Shown here: piece after piece, positions 63,475 through 64,000 of the stretch
Numbering within the stretch: position 1 is the first letter of the stretch
How the letters are laid out: the number at the start of each line of letters is the position of its first letter
Source of the DNA: Azolla caroliniana
Taxonomy: Eukaryota; Polypodiophyta
Length of the DNA: 64,000 bases
Direction: 5' to 3'
Assembly (NCBI GenBank): GCA_043228905.1
Contig: JBHGNT010000011.1
Coordinates: 3,224,001-3,288,000, forward strand
Translations under genes and position numbers: made by a program
Notes under the pieces: generated by a model
The model's database searches: none
Seen by the model: the letters and a program-made list of their open reading frames with translations, nothing else
Told to the model about the DNA's origin: nothing

Positions 63475-64000
63475 CTCCCCCTCAAGCTCAACTTGAGGTT
63501 GGATCCTAGTGTCAGTCTCTGTGGCAGTCGGTTCTTCCAACCGACTTCTCTTGGCGTCGCTCCGCCTTGCTCGCGCTCCTCGTCCGGTCCGGTTCTGTTT
63601 GCCACGACCCCTCTTGTTCTGCGCGCCTCGACCTTCTCGGTCGGTATGTCTGCTCAGTAAGCCCCTCTCAGTTCCTTCGCTGCTATGACTCCGGCGCTTA
63701 TCGATCCGTCGGTTCCTTCGCGATGGCATCGACTTCCGCTGCATCCGTGTCTGCTTGGCCTTGAATTGATCCGGTTCTTCCGAATCTGTCTTTTGAACCG
63801 AATTGACTGTCTCCGATTCGTTCCAGCTCTTGTCCGAATCGGTTGCTCCCGATTTGTCTTCTGGTTCCAAGCCCTTCACCACATCGGACCATGTCCGGGT
63901 CTTGGCCTTCTTCCTTCGGTCAGCTCTGTCCTTCTTGACTCTGCCGCCTTCTGTTCTTCCCTCACTGGCGCAATCGGCAATCTCTTTGCCTTTGCCCGTT
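63472..64000 (-). CDS. C-terminal part of a Copia polyprotein (partial, runs off window)
   Basis: Open minus-strand frame from the window edge to the stop at 63471-63469 (inside the LTR), about 176 codons without interruption. Homologous to the C-terminal extension of the 36403-41436 polyprotein: TGKGKEI start, KAKTRTWSDVV, SDKSWNESET, RKSMPS, the Arg/Gly-rich RGAQNKRGRGK and ARRSDAKRSRLEEPTATE, ending VELEGEC. It lacks the middle part with the CMLCGGHH motif (a shorter 40-residue spacer instead). The polypurine tract is again coding. Confidence 0.85.

Overview
The window is nuclear DNA of a land plant. Evidence: interrupted genes with GT-AG introns, a PLS-class pentatricopeptide repeat gene, a plant-type F-box gene, Copia, LINE and tRNA-derived SINE elements, and many (AG)n and (AC)n microsatellites. 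The E/E+ tail and the repeat wording of the PPR protein, the low gene density (five genes in 64 kb) and a LINE that does not look like plant L1 point to a fern or another non-seed plant. That placement is an inference from memory of protein families.

Layout. A single-exon PPR gene runs on the minus strand at 1566-3464. Non-coding repeats fill 4041-10176: a Mutator-like MITE, a ~35-bp minisatellite, and a decayed ~100-bp repeat array. A five-exon plus-strand gene for a vasculin/GPBP1-like nuclear protein follows (10177-15895). A two-exon F-box gene lies at 17908-20410 (plus). A seven-exon ALKBH10-like gene lies at 26105-29379 (minus); the histidines expected to bind iron are absent. Positions 30271-34800 hold microsatellites and no recognisable gene.

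From 34835 to 43520 there is a nest of mobile elements. A minus-strand LINE relic was split inside its reverse transcriptase by a complete Copia retrotransposon (35887-41838, 5-bp target duplication TCATT), and also carries a short CGGTT-type element. A tRNA-derived SINE follows at about 43523. From 44000 to 58300 there are L1-type LINE 3' ends, three more copies of the CGGTT-type MITE, tandem duplications and long stretches where nothing is recognised. The right end carries nine exons of a serine carboxypeptidase-like gene on the minus strand (58836-62785). Its 5' exons lie beyond, or were displaced by, a second Copia copy of the same family entering from the right edge (63062-64000).

The genes are unrelated housekeeping or regulatory loci (organelle RNA processing, transcription, ubiquitin ligase targeting, RNA-demethylase-like, secretory or vacuolar protease); I see no operon-like or pathway cluster. 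The most distinctive material is in the mobile elements: (1) a MITE family with CGGTT-rich inverted ends and 9-bp target duplications, and (2) a Copia family whose polyprotein continues about 250 residues past RNase H, through the polypurine tract, and stops inside the 3' LTR.
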